A DNA stretch of 64,000 nucleotides from Oscillospiraceae bacterium. Its GTDB lineage: Bacteria; Bacillota; Clostridia; Oscillospirales; Oscillospiraceae. Of this stretch, positions 1 through 10,618 are shown piece by piece. The number at the start of each line of letters is the position of its first letter. The first letter of the stretch is position 1. Position numbers and translations under genes: made by a program. The DNA lies in the NCBI GenBank assembly GCA_009785345.1, contig WQWL01000002.1, positions 61,426 through 125,425 on the forward strand, given 5' to 3'. The notes under the pieces were generated by a model. It was given only the letters and a program-made list of their open reading frames with translations. It had not been told where the DNA came from and ran no database searches.

Positions 1-1
1 G

Positions 2-931
2 TTTGAAAACCTTGAAGAACTGCGAATGTTTGATCATTCTTACAACGAAGCCTCAAATAACAAGATCATGAAAACCATCGCAGGAATTTTTAAATGTTCC
101 GAAGAAGAAATTCGCAACATAAAACCTATTAAATTAGGTATGACCAATCATTCATTTACTTTCACACACGATGATATTAAATACATAATGCGTATCCCCG
201 GTGAAGGTACAGATAAAATGATAAAAAGGGAGCAGGAATACTCTGTCTATCAGCTAATAGCACCACTTGATATTAGTGATAATGTCATATTTATTGACCC
301 AAAAACAGGATATAAGGTCACTGAATTTATCGAAAATGCAAGAGTATGTGATCCATTAAATACATCCGATGTTAAAGCATGTATGGCACGACTCAAAGAG
401 TTTCACAATATGAAACTAAGCGTCGATCACACTTTCGATATATTTGAGCGCATAGAATATTATGAAAACCTTTGGCTCAAACCAACATCATATTTTCGTG
501 ATTATCAGGAAACAAAAAATAATGTAATGAAACTAAAGCCATTTATTGACACAACACCAAAAGACTGGATACTAACACATATCGACGCAGTACCTGACAA
601 CTTTCTCTTCATTGATGTAGATGGCGAACGACAAATCCGTCTAATTGACTGGGAATACACAGGAATGCAAGACCCCCACGTAGATATAGCAATGTTTGCA
701 ATTTATGCAATGTACGATCGTGAACAGGTCGAAGCTCTAATTGACAGCTATTTCACCGAAGGATGTCCAGCGCCGACAAGAAAAAAAATCTACGCATATA
801 TAGCAATGTGCGGTCTACTCTGGAGCAACTGGTGCGAATACAAAAGCCACATGGGTGTAGAATTTGGAGAATATTCACTAAGGCAATACAGATTCGCAAA
901 AGACTATTACAAAATTTTCAATAACGCGTAA
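2..931 (+). CDS. licA: C-terminal part of a LicC-LicA-type bifunctional protein (cholinephosphate cytidylyltransferase / choline kinase), 5' truncated by window edge
   Basis: Choline kinase-like motifs (ILTHIDAVPDNFLF, IRLIDWEYTG, DPHVDIAMF). The frame stays open upstream of the listed ATG (FENLEELR-M), as expected for the LicC C-terminus in fused proteins. Confidence 0.8.
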   Translation, partial: FENLEELRMFDHSYNEASNNKIMKTIAGIFKCSEEEIRNIKPIKLGMTNHSFTFTHDDIKYIMRIPGEGTDKMIKREQEYSVYQLIAPLDISDNVIFIDPKTGYKVTEFIENARVCDPLNTSDVKACMARLKEFHNMKLSVDHTFDIFERIEYYENLWLKPTSYFRDYQETKNNVMKLKPFIDTTPKDWILTHIDAVPDNFLFIDVDGERQIRLIDWEYTGMQDPHVDIAMFAIYAMYDREQVEALIDSYFTEGCPAPTRKKIYAYIAMCGLLWSNWCEYKSHMGVEFGEYSLRQYRFAKDYYKIFNNA

Positions 932-978
932 GCTACAACTCAATTCCCGGCACAAGCTAAAATAGAAGGAGATGTAAA

Positions 979-2061
979 ATGAATTCATTAAACGCAATCC
1001 AAGCAAAAGAGCGACTAGAGTCGAAGTTTTTAAAGAAAGGACTCACACTTGCAATACTATCCGGTATGTTTTATGGACTGTATACAGCATTCATTACGCT
1101 GGGCATGTCATTAGGTGTATGGGATGATTGGTACGGCGTAAATACTGCTGCGCTTTCAGCATTTACCATTACATTCGCTCTCGGCGCACTGGGCAGCGCA
1201 GTCAACTATTCTATTAGTGCTGTATGGGGACTTGGAATCGCCGGAGCAAGAGGAAAGCTCGGTGACTTTTTCAGAAGCCTAAAATCACGTCCTGGCAGAA
1301 TCATGGTAATTGCAGCTTTGGTTGGTGGTCCGATATCCACAAGCGCCTATGTCATTGGACTGCAACTAGCAGGATCAATTATTGTTCCCATCGCCGCACT
1401 CTGTCCTGCAATCGGCGCAATTTTAGGAAGGCTCCTATATAAGCAAAAGCTCAATACTCGCAAAATCTTTGGAATTGCAGTCTGCCTTGCTGCTAGCTTT
1501 ATTATAGGTTTGCAAAGTGTAGCACCGGAAGCACCTCCGCAAATGATGCTCGGCATTGCAATCGCTTTCATTGCTGCAATTGGGTGGGGATTTGAAGGAT
1601 GTGTTGCCGGCTATGGCACATCAATGATTGATTTTGAAGTCGGCATTCTAATCCGCCAATCTGTATCAGGTCTCGCAGCATTATTCATTCTCACACCGCT
1701 ATTCCTATTCATCGGTGGCGATGGTTTCCGCACACTGAGCTTAATTGGTCAAGTTGTTACAGATTCAGCAGCAATGCCATTTTTCATCATTAGTGGCTTC
1801 TTTACCCTATACGCATTTAGTCTCTGGTACAAAGGGAATGCAATGTGTGGCACCGCCTTGGGTATGGCTGCAAACGGCGCTTTTTCCTTCTGGGCACCAT
1901 TCTTCTGTTGGATTATATTAGGTGTTATTTGGGGGCAAGATGGTTGGGCTCTCTCACCTATAGTCTGGTTCGCAGCAATCTTGATGTTCATTGGCATTGT
2001 GTTAATCGCAGTTAACCCGCTAACAGTGTTTAGTAAAAAGAAGGGAGCTAATGCAAAATGA
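979..2061 (+). CDS. licB: LicB-like choline transporter (DMT/EamA superfamily)
   Basis: 360 aa, about 10 hydrophobic segments, directly downstream of the choline kinase gene; upstream AGGAGA RBS. Confidence 0.75.
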   Translation: MNSLNAIQAKERLESKFLKKGLTLAILSGMFYGLYTAFITLGMSLGVWDDWYGVNTAALSAFTITFALGALGSAVNYSISAVWGLGIAGARGKLGDFFRSLKSRPGRIMVIAALVGGPISTSAYVIGLQLAGSIIVPIAALCPAIGAILGRLLYKQKLNTRKIFGIAVCLAASFIIGLQSVAPEAPPQMMLGIAIAFIAAIGWGFEGCVAGYGTSMIDFEVGILIRQSVSGLAALFILTPLFLFIGGDGFRTLSLIGQVVTDSAAMPFFIISGFFTLYAFSLWYKGNAMCGTALGMAANGAFSFWAPFFCWIILGVIWGQDGWALSPIVWFAAILMFIGIVLIAVNPLTVFSKKKGANAK

Positions 2062-2324
2062 AAAAGCCATTAAACTTTGCTATATTAAAATATTTTACCA
2101 CAGTGGACGAAGCTTGCGCAGACGATGTTATTGAAGCATTGAAGCCGGAATACGGTAAGTTTCGTCACCTCACACCAAAAGCAGTGCTCGAAGCGCTTTT
2201 CACTGGGCGGACAAATGGTTTCTTAGAAGAGTCTCGCTATGAAATGGTTGATGGCGAGCTGAAGATATATTTCAAAGCCCCACCCGAAGGCAGAGCTACA
2301 ATAAATAAGTATATCCCAGATTAA
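2058..2324 (+). CDS. small conserved-looking hypothetical protein, translationally coupled to licB
   Basis: 88 aa; 4-bp ATGA overlap with the licB stop; wHTH-like composition; family not recognised. Confidence 0.6.
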   Translation: MKKPLNFAILKYFTTVDEACADDVIEALKPEYGKFRHLTPKAVLEALFTGRTNGFLEESRYEMVDGELKIYFKAPPEGRATINKYIPD

Positions 2325-2330
2325 TTTAAC

Positions 2331-2378
2331 GAAAGAAAGGCAAGATCAATCACATGATTATGGTCTGCCTTTCTTTTT
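2331..2378. terminator. bidirectional intrinsic terminator between convergent genes
   Basis: GAAAGAAAGGCA ... TGCCTTTCTTTTT stem with T-tract on + strand and A-tract on the other side; lies between convergent stops at 2324 and 2406. Confidence 0.75.
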
Positions 2379-2405
2379 CTTCTACAAGCCATTCATTATT
2401 ATCGG

Positions 2406-4343
2406 TCAACGTATAGGGTCAGCATAATAATCCCTCGGAACAAATGTCCAATTCTCGCGGTTGTTTGCATCACCTACAATTTCCCAAACTCCGTAATCGC
2501 CTTCTATCAATGCGTGTGGCTCATTATGCCTCTTACCTAAAACGTACATAATCCTCGCCTGAGGTGGGGGAACCACACCATTTATTATGTCAAAATATGA
2601 TATACCATAACCTTCACGCAACACTCCAGCAGCCTCTAATATGCTTGCTTGAAAGTTTATATGTGAAAGCTCGGTCGTAGTGTCTACTGTAATAGACCCG
2701 ATTGAGTTTTTCGGTTTTATAAATAAACTTACTGTATCCGGTATCTGCTCTCTTAACCCATGGTCGCCGGTAATAATAATTGTAGTATTGTCGTAAACAC
2801 CTATTTCTTTCATTTCATTAAAGAAAAAGTTCAACGTCTCAAAGTTTGCTCTTACTACATCTGTGCGAGATCCGCCCTGCCATATTTCACCGCTCTCTTC
2901 ATCAAAGTGAAATCCGTTAGAGCCCGGATCATTTCTATCCCCATTAGCGTGAGGTCCGTTTAGAAATATAAATGTAAAAACACTTTCTTCACTGCTTACA
3001 GAAAACTCAGCTTGGGTTATGAATCTATGAAACCGCATGTCTGAGTGTATTCCGACAACAGGAATGAAAACTGCGTCCTCATTTTCAACTTCTATATAAA
3101 AGAAGTGACTACCAAAGTCCGGAGCAATCGTTGAAAGCCACGTGTTTTTTAATACATACGGCGATAATCTGCCAAGTGAAAGGCGCGTAGTTGTTGACAG
3201 AAGTGGTCTTATATTCGCGCCCACTCGTTCAGGCATCCTCATGTTATCAGCTCTATGCTCAATTTGTTCGTTTTCACTAAAAGCACTTATTAGGCAGAGG
3301 TAGAGGTTTGTCCTAAATCCATTGTCTCTCAGAGTGTCAATAAACCCATGCTGTGCCCACGCTTCCGGCTTGTACTCCGGAGCATGTACCCAGGGTCCTT
3401 CCTTATGATGTCCGGTTAACATTGATACCAGAGATGGAATCGTGCCAAAATGTTGAGCAACATTATTTTCATACAATGTAAAGCCATCCAAGTAATCCCA
3501 CAAATGCGGGTACGCTTCAAACGTATGTCTTATGACTCTAACATCCAACGTATCAAGAACAAAAACAAGCACGTTGTTTTCTTGATTAAACTCTACAGCT
3601 GCGTCATATGTAAAATACACGGGATTTTGATCATATCCTTCCGGCAAATCTGTCGTTGCTGTTGTTGATATCAGCCCGACTATCTGCATTCCTGAAATAA
3701 TCACCAAAGACAGAACAAATGCTTTTTCATATCGAAAATGTTTTTTCTTCACTTTAAACAACAGCCAAATACATAGCGGTGCAACTATAATTACAAACCA
3801 TATCAGAGCATTAATGATATTGCTAAATGTAAGCACACCATACTCCGTTTGTTGTCCCATTATGGCCACCATGTTGCCGTTCAGGAACAGGGTTTGAATG
3901 TATGCAGCAACAAGCACACCCCACATGCCCAAAATTACAACTGTCAAAGCTTCTTCCTTAAGAAGCCTCAACAGTAGCACCCATACAACTATCGCCGCAA
4001 CAACTGCTCCGAGCATATATAGAAACATAGCCGAAAACAGCACAAAAACAAATCTTGCAGCAATGATCATCACCCCGACAACTGCGAGGGTAATTACACC
4101 TGCTATCGTTTTTTTGTGGAAAATTAAAGTAAGAACAATAGATATTGCGATAAAGCATAGCAAAAAAGCAACCAACAAAGGCGGCAACAAAAATCTCCAA
4201 CTAACCACAAAATCGGTAGGATTGTTCAGATACATATCCAATGGTGTATATAAGAAAAGTGTAAATGCAGAAGCAAATGATATTGCCAATATCGATGCTG
4301 TTTTTCTTTTTGGCGGAAGTATTGCTTTTAGTTTATCAGACAT
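2406..4343 (-). CDS. membrane sulfatase-superfamily protein, LTA synthase / phosphoglycerol transferase-like (paralog A)
   Basis: N-terminal multi-TM region, then alkaline-phosphatase-fold motifs (VFVLDTLD, GTIPSLVSMLTG, TIIITGDHG). Confidence 0.7.
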   Translation of the reverse strand: MSDKLKAILPPKRKTASILAISFASAFTLFLYTPLDMYLNNPTDFVVSWRFLLPPLLVAFLLCFIAISIVLTLIFHKKTIAGVITLAVVGVMIIAARFVFVLFSAMFLYMLGAVVAAIVVWVLLLRLLKEEALTVVILGMWGVLVAAYIQTLFLNGNMVAIMGQQTEYGVLTFSNIINALIWFVIIVAPLCIWLLFKVKKKHFRYEKAFVLSLVIISGMQIVGLISTTATTDLPEGYDQNPVYFTYDAAVEFNQENNVLVFVLDTLDVRVIRHTFEAYPHLWDYLDGFTLYENNVAQHFGTIPSLVSMLTGHHKEGPWVHAPEYKPEAWAQHGFIDTLRDNGFRTNLYLCLISAFSENEQIEHRADNMRMPERVGANIRPLLSTTTRLSLGRLSPYVLKNTWLSTIAPDFGSHFFYIEVENEDAVFIPVVGIHSDMRFHRFITQAEFSVSSEESVFTFIFLNGPHANGDRNDPGSNGFHFDEESGEIWQGGSRTDVVRANFETLNFFFNEMKEIGVYDNTTIIITGDHGLREQIPDTVSLFIKPKNSIGSITVDTTTELSHINFQASILEAAGVLREGYGISYFDIINGVVPPPQARIMYVLGKRHNEPHALIEGDYGVWEIVGDANNRENWTFVPRDYYADPIR

Positions 4344-4446
4344 TACATATCCTCCTGACTACGTTGTCTCATTCGAAAATTTTGCCGTTATGCAACCCAT
4401 ACTCAAACCATTTGCTCGTCATGAAGCAAAATTTTATAATCTTAGG

Positions 4447-6384
4447 TTAATCAATACTAGGAATAAACGTCCAATTTTCTCTCACATTGGCATCACCGAT
4501 AATTTCCCAAATCCCATAATCACCATATGCTCGTGCCATCGGCGCAGTCCAAGCCCCGACAACATGCATCACCCGCACTGGTGGCGCAAGAGCTATGCCA
4601 TTTATTATATCAAAGTATGATATGCCATACTCCGTATGCGGTATTCCTGCAGCTTCCAATATTCCTGCTGGGAAATATGTATGTGAAAGCTCCGTCGTGG
4701 TATCCGTCACAAGAGGTCCGGTCGAGCCTTGCGGCTTTATAAACAAACTTACTGTCTCTGGTAGCTCATATCTTCTGCCATGATCACCGGTTATTATTAT
4801 CGTGCTGTTGTCGAACACCCCTGCTTCTCTCATCATATTGAAATATATATTTAGCTTTTCAAAACTTGCTCTTGTAACATCCCACCGGCTGCCACCGTGC
4901 CTGATTTCTCCTGTTTCTTCGTCGAAATGATAACCGTATGAGTGCGGATCATTGATATCTCCGTGGGCATGTGCCGAATTAAAGTGCATCATGATAAAAA
5001 CATTCTGCTCACTATCCGCAGACACTTCACTCTGTCTCAGGAAGTTATGAAAACGTATATCTGATTCGATCCCGACTATCGGGATGTACGCAGAAACCGG
5101 ATCTCCGACAACCATTGTAAAGAATGCTGCTCCAAATGCTGGCTCAATAGCCGCAAGCCAGGTGTTTTTCAACACATATGGTGATAATCTACCAAGGGAA
5201 AGACGTGTTGTCATAAATAGAAATGGTCTAAGATTAAGATTAAACTCATCAGCTCTTATTAAATTATCCGTTCTATCACTTATTAAGCCGTATCTTTCGA
5301 ACGTAGATGGCAAGTCCAGATAAAGACTTGTGGTAAATCCATTTTTCCTTAGTGTATCAATAAAATTGTGATACGCCCATGCTTCTTCTCTATATTCGGT
5401 GCCACCAATATCCGGACGTATTTGTCGCTGTGTTACCATAGAAACCATTGAAGGTATGGTGTCAAAATGTTCTGCAACATTGTTCTCATATAGTGTAAAC
5501 CCGTCAAGATAGTCTTTTATGTGCGGGAAATATCCAAACGTAGCTCTCATTACCTGGACATCAAGAGAATCCAGAACGAACACAATTATGTTGTTTTCTG
5601 CGTTTAAAGTCGTCGTATCTTCGTAAGTAAAATATACAGGATTTTGATCAAACCCCTCCGGCAAATCTGTCGTAACAGCCGTTGATACCATGCCCGTGAT
5701 TTGCATTCCGGAGATAATCACTAACGATAGCACAGTCGCTTTTTCAAATCTAAACTCTTTCTTTTTCATCCTAAACAGGAACCAAATGCACAGTGGTGCA
5801 AGTACAATTACGACCCATATCAAAATGTTAATGATATTTCCAAACGTAAAATCGCTATACTCTGTCTGTTGCCCCATTATAGCTACCATGTTGCCGTTTA
5901 GGAACAATGTTTGAATATATGCTGCAATAATCACACCCCATATGCTCAGTATTACAACAGTCAAAGCTTCTTCTTTAAGAATTTTTAACAACAATACCCA
6001 TCCAACTATCGCCAAAACAATTACTCCGAGCATATATAGAAATGCGACAGAAAACAGCATAAACGCAAATCTTGCAACTATAATCATTACTCCACACAAT
6101 GCAAGAGCAATCACACCTGCCATGATTTTCCTATGCCAAATCACAATTAGTACAGCAGATAGTACAAGAAAACATAACAAAAATACACCCAGCAAAGGTG
6201 GCAATATAAATCTCCAGCTGACTACAAAGTCTGATGGATTATTCAGATACATATCCAGCGGTGTATAGAAAAATAACGTGAACGCAGACGCAAAAGATAT
6301 TGACAATATCGCTGCGAGTTGCCGCTTAGGCGGTAATATTGATTTTTGTTTACTCATATTAGTCATAATGTATTTTTCTTTCAA
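4447..6384 (-). CDS. membrane sulfatase-superfamily protein, LTA synthase / phosphoglycerol transferase-like (paralog B)
   Basis: Highly similar along its length to 2406..4343 (ILPPKR, SFASAFTLF.YTPLDMYLNNP.DFVVSWR, IIITGDHG). Real start may be internal (MTNMSKQ or MSKQ). Confidence 0.7.
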   Translation of the reverse strand: MKEKYIMTNMSKQKSILPPKRQLAAILSISFASAFTLFFYTPLDMYLNNPSDFVVSWRFILPPLLGVFLLCFLVLSAVLIVIWHRKIMAGVIALALCGVMIIVARFAFMLFSVAFLYMLGVIVLAIVGWVLLLKILKEEALTVVILSIWGVIIAAYIQTLFLNGNMVAIMGQQTEYSDFTFGNIINILIWVVIVLAPLCIWFLFRMKKKEFRFEKATVLSLVIISGMQITGMVSTAVTTDLPEGFDQNPVYFTYEDTTTLNAENNIIVFVLDSLDVQVMRATFGYFPHIKDYLDGFTLYENNVAEHFDTIPSMVSMVTQRQIRPDIGGTEYREEAWAYHNFIDTLRKNGFTTSLYLDLPSTFERYGLISDRTDNLIRADEFNLNLRPFLFMTTRLSLGRLSPYVLKNTWLAAIEPAFGAAFFTMVVGDPVSAYIPIVGIESDIRFHNFLRQSEVSADSEQNVFIMMHFNSAHAHGDINDPHSYGYHFDEETGEIRHGGSRWDVTRASFEKLNIYFNMMREAGVFDNSTIIITGDHGRRYELPETVSLFIKPQGSTGPLVTDTTTELSHTYFPAGILEAAGIPHTEYGISYFDIINGIALAPPVRVMHVVGAWTAPMARAYGDYGIWEIIGDANVRENWTFIPSID

Positions 6385-6396
6385 ATTGTAAATAAA

Positions 6397-7650
6397 TCAT
6401 TCAAACAGCTCTCGTTTCTTCTTCAAACACCAAAACAGGCGAATTAGCAGACATAGCACTATAATACCTTGACTCAAATTCATAACATGATTTGCGCCGA
6501 TTATTCCAAATGTGTTGATAAAGATACCGGTCGTTGCAAAACAAATTGCCAGACCAATTAAGTTACCGAAGAACAATCCTTTTATATCTCGAATAGTAGA
6601 AAACACGAGACTAAAGAACCATAATAATGGGATTAATCCCCCAGCTATCGCGGCACCCGGCATTAAGTATGCATATGGTCTTATTGACTCGTCAAAAATT
6701 AGGCTTAAACCCCATTCTCCCAAAAAATACGAAGCCACTGCAAAAACAAGTGTAATCCCTACAATGACTGCAAATAGTACCAAAAATATTTTCACAAAAT
6801 CAGTCTTATTCTTTTCTTTCAGCTTATTTGCCATAACCTTCATCATAGGTGTGCATAGCATAGTAACACAGATTTGTATAACAACCAATGGTGTGATTAC
6901 TATTTGATATGCACCTATGGCTTCTGTTCCGAGTATTCTTTCTATAGAAACTCTTGCAAATGTAGGTATAGCAATACCCATTGCTCCAACAATCATTAGT
7001 GGAAAACAGCGCTTCAATAGTGAAATCATTTTTTTTGCTGAGAATACCGTTGATTCAATTAACTTTTTTGTCCGAGGTATGTCATACAGAATTCCAACAA
7101 GCGTCGTAACGACCGCCATGCCTATAATCGCAGGTAATAAGTCAATTAGCCATACAAATATAACAAAAACTGTAAGCATTAGAATTCCGCGAATTGCAAG
7201 CGAAATCCCGGCGTATTCCATCTTCCAGTGCTTCTGGTCTATTCCGTGAAGTACATCAATAAACGACTCGTTAGCACGAAAAACCATATAACATATAATA
7301 ATCATTCTCTGCATGAAGGTAAAGTCAACGATAAAAACAAAGGCTGCACAAATTATAATAGAGCTTACGCATGTTATAACACGTGTGAATATATACTCTC
7401 TGTCAGTGTACTCATCATTTATATCCGAGACCTGAAATGCCCTGACATTATACAGCGCAATCGCCGTAAATAAATTGGTGATGTTCAGTGCGAGCGCTAA
7501 ATTCCCAACATTTTCACGATCATCAGATAGCCAAGCAATGACAAATGTCAGCATCCCTTGACATGCAAAGTATGTTATCATGCCAGCAGAGTTCCATATA
7601 GAATTTTTTACGAGTTTGTTTTGCATACTTAGTTCTTTTTGACCTTGCAT
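6397..7650 (-). CDS. polysaccharide flippase-like membrane protein (Wzx/MOP superfamily)
   Basis: 417 aa, about 12 TM segments, located among glycosyltransferases. Confidence 0.65.
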   Translation of the reverse strand: MQGQKELSMQNKLVKNSIWNSAGMITYFACQGMLTFVIAWLSDDRENVGNLALALNITNLFTAIALYNVRAFQVSDINDEYTDREYIFTRVITCVSSIIICAAFVFIVDFTFMQRMIIICYMVFRANESFIDVLHGIDQKHWKMEYAGISLAIRGILMLTVFVIFVWLIDLLPAIIGMAVVTTLVGILYDIPRTKKLIESTVFSAKKMISLLKRCFPLMIVGAMGIAIPTFARVSIERILGTEAIGAYQIVITPLVVIQICVTMLCTPMMKVMANKLKEKNKTDFVKIFLVLFAVIVGITLVFAVASYFLGEWGLSLIFDESIRPYAYLMPGAAIAGGLIPLLWFFSLVFSTIRDIKGLFFGNLIGLAICFATTGIFINTFGIIGANHVMNLSQGIIVLCLLIRLFWCLKKKRELFE

Positions 7651-7689
7651 TCTCCTACCTTCTACTGCTATTAATCACTCTTACGTAGT

Positions 7690-9135
7690 TTATGATTTTG
7701 ATAATACTCTCTTTATCAACATCATTCCGGACTTCATGCTTCGCCAACCTTCAGCCGGATCACGAAAAGCTTGTCCCAGTTTCATTAGTAAATAGCGTGG
7801 ACGTAGATGATAGCGTCGCAGGTTTTTCTCGCAAAGGGCTACCATTTCATCTGCGGTCATGTCATCCATATTTATAACGCAATTATTGCTACCATCCTCT
7901 TTTAGCCATTTTGAATAATCCTCAGTTATAAGATACCCTTTTTCTTTTGCCCACTCATATGCCTCTGTGCCCGGATACACAAATAGGGGATAAAATTGTA
8001 CTGAATCACAGTTTATTTTTGTTGCAAATTGGTAGTTTTCTTCCTGTATACTTCGAGAATCACCGGGGGTACCACACATCATACAGCCGTGAACCATCAA
8101 ACCCGCATGTTTGGCATCTTGAGCAAATTTATGATACTTTTCAACGCTTTGATTTTTATTCATTGAGTCCAACACTTGTTGATTTGCACTTTCAAAGCCT
8201 GCTATCACAAGACGACATCCGGCATCTTTCATGAGCCTCAAAGTCTCAAAATCAACATCTCCGCGCACATTGCAATACCATACCATGCCAACCTTACGTT
8301 CAATCAAAAGTCGACAGATTTCACGGATTCTCTTTGGATTAGCTGTAAAGCAGTCGTCTTCAATAGCAATTTCCTTTACATCCGGAAAATTCTCTTTAAT
8401 ATATTCAAACTCCGCGACAACATTTTCCGGTGAGCGTGCACGGTATCTGCGACTGTGGAATGTTTGTGGATAAACGCAATAAAAACACTGAAACGGACAG
8501 CCCCTGCCTGTAATAATCATTATCATCGGATATTTTGCAGCAGCAAAGAAATAATTCACATGATTTAAATGCTTCTTATACACAGCACTTACAAATGGCA
8601 ACTCATCAAGATTTTCAATTTTCTCTCGTGGCCCAGTACGAACAATTTCATCGCCCTCTCGCAATGCAAGCCCATGAACATCTGCCGCTGAACCTTTATT
8701 TTCAAGCACACTCGCTAAATCTCTTATTGTGTAATCATATTCACCAATTGCTATAGCATCTAAGGAGTCCGACAACTTCATGGTTTCTTCCGGCAATGCT
8801 GATGGGTGAGTGCCTACTAATATTGTGTAGCACTCAGGAAGCTCTTTTTTTATTGCATCGGCTACTTCTACATCATTATATATCGATGCTGTGCTTGTAT
8901 CTACCACTACCAACTCCGCCTCAAATTGGCGCAGCTTTTCGATGGTTTCTTGCAAAGAAAGGTCATCAGCAGGTGCATCAAGTAATATAACATCATGTCC
9001 AGCTTCATCTGCTACCCCGGTAGCATAGGCAAGCCAAAACGGATAATATATTGTACCTCCACTGGTTATAGCAGGGCTTCGTGAAGTTCTGGAAAAACGA
9101 CCTTTAAATGGCGGATTTACGAATGCGATTTTCAT
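7690..9135 (-). CDS. B12-binding-domain radical SAM protein
   Basis: N-terminal B12-binding-like fold (LVVVDTSTASIYNDVEVADAIKK), radical SAM motif GRGCPFQCFYCVYP. Confidence 0.8.
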   Translation of the reverse strand: MKIAFVNPPFKGRFSRTSRSPAITSGGTIYYPFWLAYATGVADEAGHDVILLDAPADDLSLQETIEKLRQFEAELVVVDTSTASIYNDVEVADAIKKELPECYTILVGTHPSALPEETMKLSDSLDAIAIGEYDYTIRDLASVLENKGSAADVHGLALREGDEIVRTGPREKIENLDELPFVSAVYKKHLNHVNYFFAAAKYPMIMIITGRGCPFQCFYCVYPQTFHSRRYRARSPENVVAEFEYIKENFPDVKEIAIEDDCFTANPKRIREICRLLIERKVGMVWYCNVRGDVDFETLRLMKDAGCRLVIAGFESANQQVLDSMNKNQSVEKYHKFAQDAKHAGLMVHGCMMCGTPGDSRSIQEENYQFATKINCDSVQFYPLFVYPGTEAYEWAKEKGYLITEDYSKWLKEDGSNNCVINMDDMTADEMVALCEKNLRRYHLRPRYLLMKLGQAFRDPAEGWRSMKSGMMLIKRVLSKS

Positions 9136-9168
9136 AACTTATGGCCATTCCTTTCGTACTATTCAAAC

Positions 9169-10197
9169 TTAAAACTTGACATCCTTTCGAGTAATCTTGC
9201 GATATAATCCATATAATAACAGAAAAAGACTAAATGAGCGAATTCTATATAAAAAAAGGCATGCCCATATTGCTAACCCTCTTACACCACGGTCACACAA
9301 CGAGCTAAATTTCAGTAGTCTACTTTTTTTGAACATTGCAAAGTTCTTTGAAAAATAGTAGCGTGTCCAAGAAGCGTGTTCGCCTGCATTTATATCAGGA
9401 TTATCTTTTGCTCTGATTGCCATAGATAGTCCAATATGCAAAAACGCAGCTAATTCAACAGTATCGTTGATCCTCAATTCAGAGGTTTCATCATGCAGCT
9501 TCACAAACTCTGCTGCAAATGCGTGAATATCTGCAAGCTTTGTGTTCGAAATTACAGAAGAGCTGTGTATTTGATAATGAATCAGCACCTGGTTTGTAAA
9601 TCTTATGCCACTACATTTTGCATACAAGCGCAGGAGAAAACAAACCTCTTCGCCTACACTAAACTTTGAAAAGCGAATGTCCTCAATAAGAGCGGTTCGA
9701 ATTATTTTATTCCACGCTGAAGTATTGATAAATGCAAGGATATTACTTTCATATGGTTTCTCTATAACTTCCGGAAACCCCTGCATTTCAACGCATTGAA
9801 TATCTCCCGTTTTATATTCAACTCTATCATACGCACAAACTGCAATATCTGTGTTTGGCTTTTGAACCATAGCGTATAGTATTTCAAGATATTCCGGCTC
9901 GACCGAATCATCACCATCTAAGAAGACTATGAATTCACCATCTATCTTACCGGAGTCAAGCGCAAAATTCCTTGTAAGTCCCGGCATTCCTAGATTTTCT
10001 TCCAAAAAAATCCCAACTATTCTATCGGAAAACTGTGCCATATATTCCCTTACGATATCTACAGTGCTGTCCTCAGAGCAGTCATCTATCACAAGTATAT
10101 TGAAATCTTGAAAGGTCTGTGCAAACAGCTCATCTAGGCTCTTTGCAATAAATTTTTCCAAATTATATGTGGTGATAACAACAGTAATTTTAGGCAT
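9169..10197 (-). CDS. GT2 family glycosyltransferase
   Basis: PKITVVITTYNLEKFIAKSLDELFAQTFQDFNILVIDDCS; FLDGDDSVEP. Confidence 0.85.
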   Translation of the reverse strand: MPKITVVITTYNLEKFIAKSLDELFAQTFQDFNILVIDDCSEDSTVDIVREYMAQFSDRIVGIFLEENLGMPGLTRNFALDSGKIDGEFIVFLDGDDSVEPEYLEILYAMVQKPNTDIAVCAYDRVEYKTGDIQCVEMQGFPEVIEKPYESNILAFINTSAWNKIIRTALIEDIRFSKFSVGEEVCFLLRLYAKCSGIRFTNQVLIHYQIHSSSVISNTKLADIHAFAAEFVKLHDETSELRINDTVELAAFLHIGLSMAIRAKDNPDINAGEHASWTRYYFSKNFAMFKKSRLLKFSSLCDRGVRGLAIWACLFLYRIRSFSLFLLLYGLYRKITRKDVKF

Positions 10198-10618
10198 CTA
10201 TGCTCTCCTCAAAGACAGCTTGCTCTGCTATGTCATTTTTGCCTTTGCCTTTAGTTTCAGTGTTAACCTTTTCTCTGAGGTCTCTCAGCTCTTTTTCATA
10301 CACTGCGTTAAGCTGGATGAGTTCAATAATTCTCTCGTTAAGTTTGTGCGTCGCTGCACTTTGTCTGTATATTAAAAAGAATACAAGAATGAAAAGTAAC
10401 GCGAATATCAATGCAGGTGGGTAGTCTACGCCAACCAGATGGGCAAGTCTATCGACATAATCCATATATAGCGGGGATAGAATCATTATGAATGCAGCAA
10501 TAGCCCATATAATGCTTTCTTTTTCCGAGAATTTGTTTTTTATGACATGCCTTATAAAAACGACAAGCGTTATTACTCCAATCACAACAAATGGCATATA
10601 TCGCAAGTTATATAACAT
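10190..10618 (-). CDS. DUF2304-like small membrane protein
   Basis: About 3 TM segments, hydrophilic coiled tail, pairs with a GT2 gene (overlapping ORFs). Confidence 0.65.
   Translation of the reverse strand: MLYNLRYMPFVVIGVITLVVFIRHVIKNKFSEKESIIWAIAAFIMILSPLYMDYVDRLAHLVGVDYPPALIFALLFILVFFLIYRQSAATHKLNERIIELIQLNAVYEKELRDLREKVNTETKGKGKNDIAEQAVFEESIDA

Noticed and set aside
4376-4445. AAAATTTTGC / GCAAAATTTT inverted arms between the two sulfatase-like genes
   Set aside because: Short AT-rich arms 50 nt apart with a self-palindromic AAAATTTT core; expected by chance at this base composition.
3898-4620. 240-aa + strand ORF
   Set aside because: Antisense to the conserved sulfatase-like paralogs and low-complexity Thr/Ile-rich; a shadow ORF.
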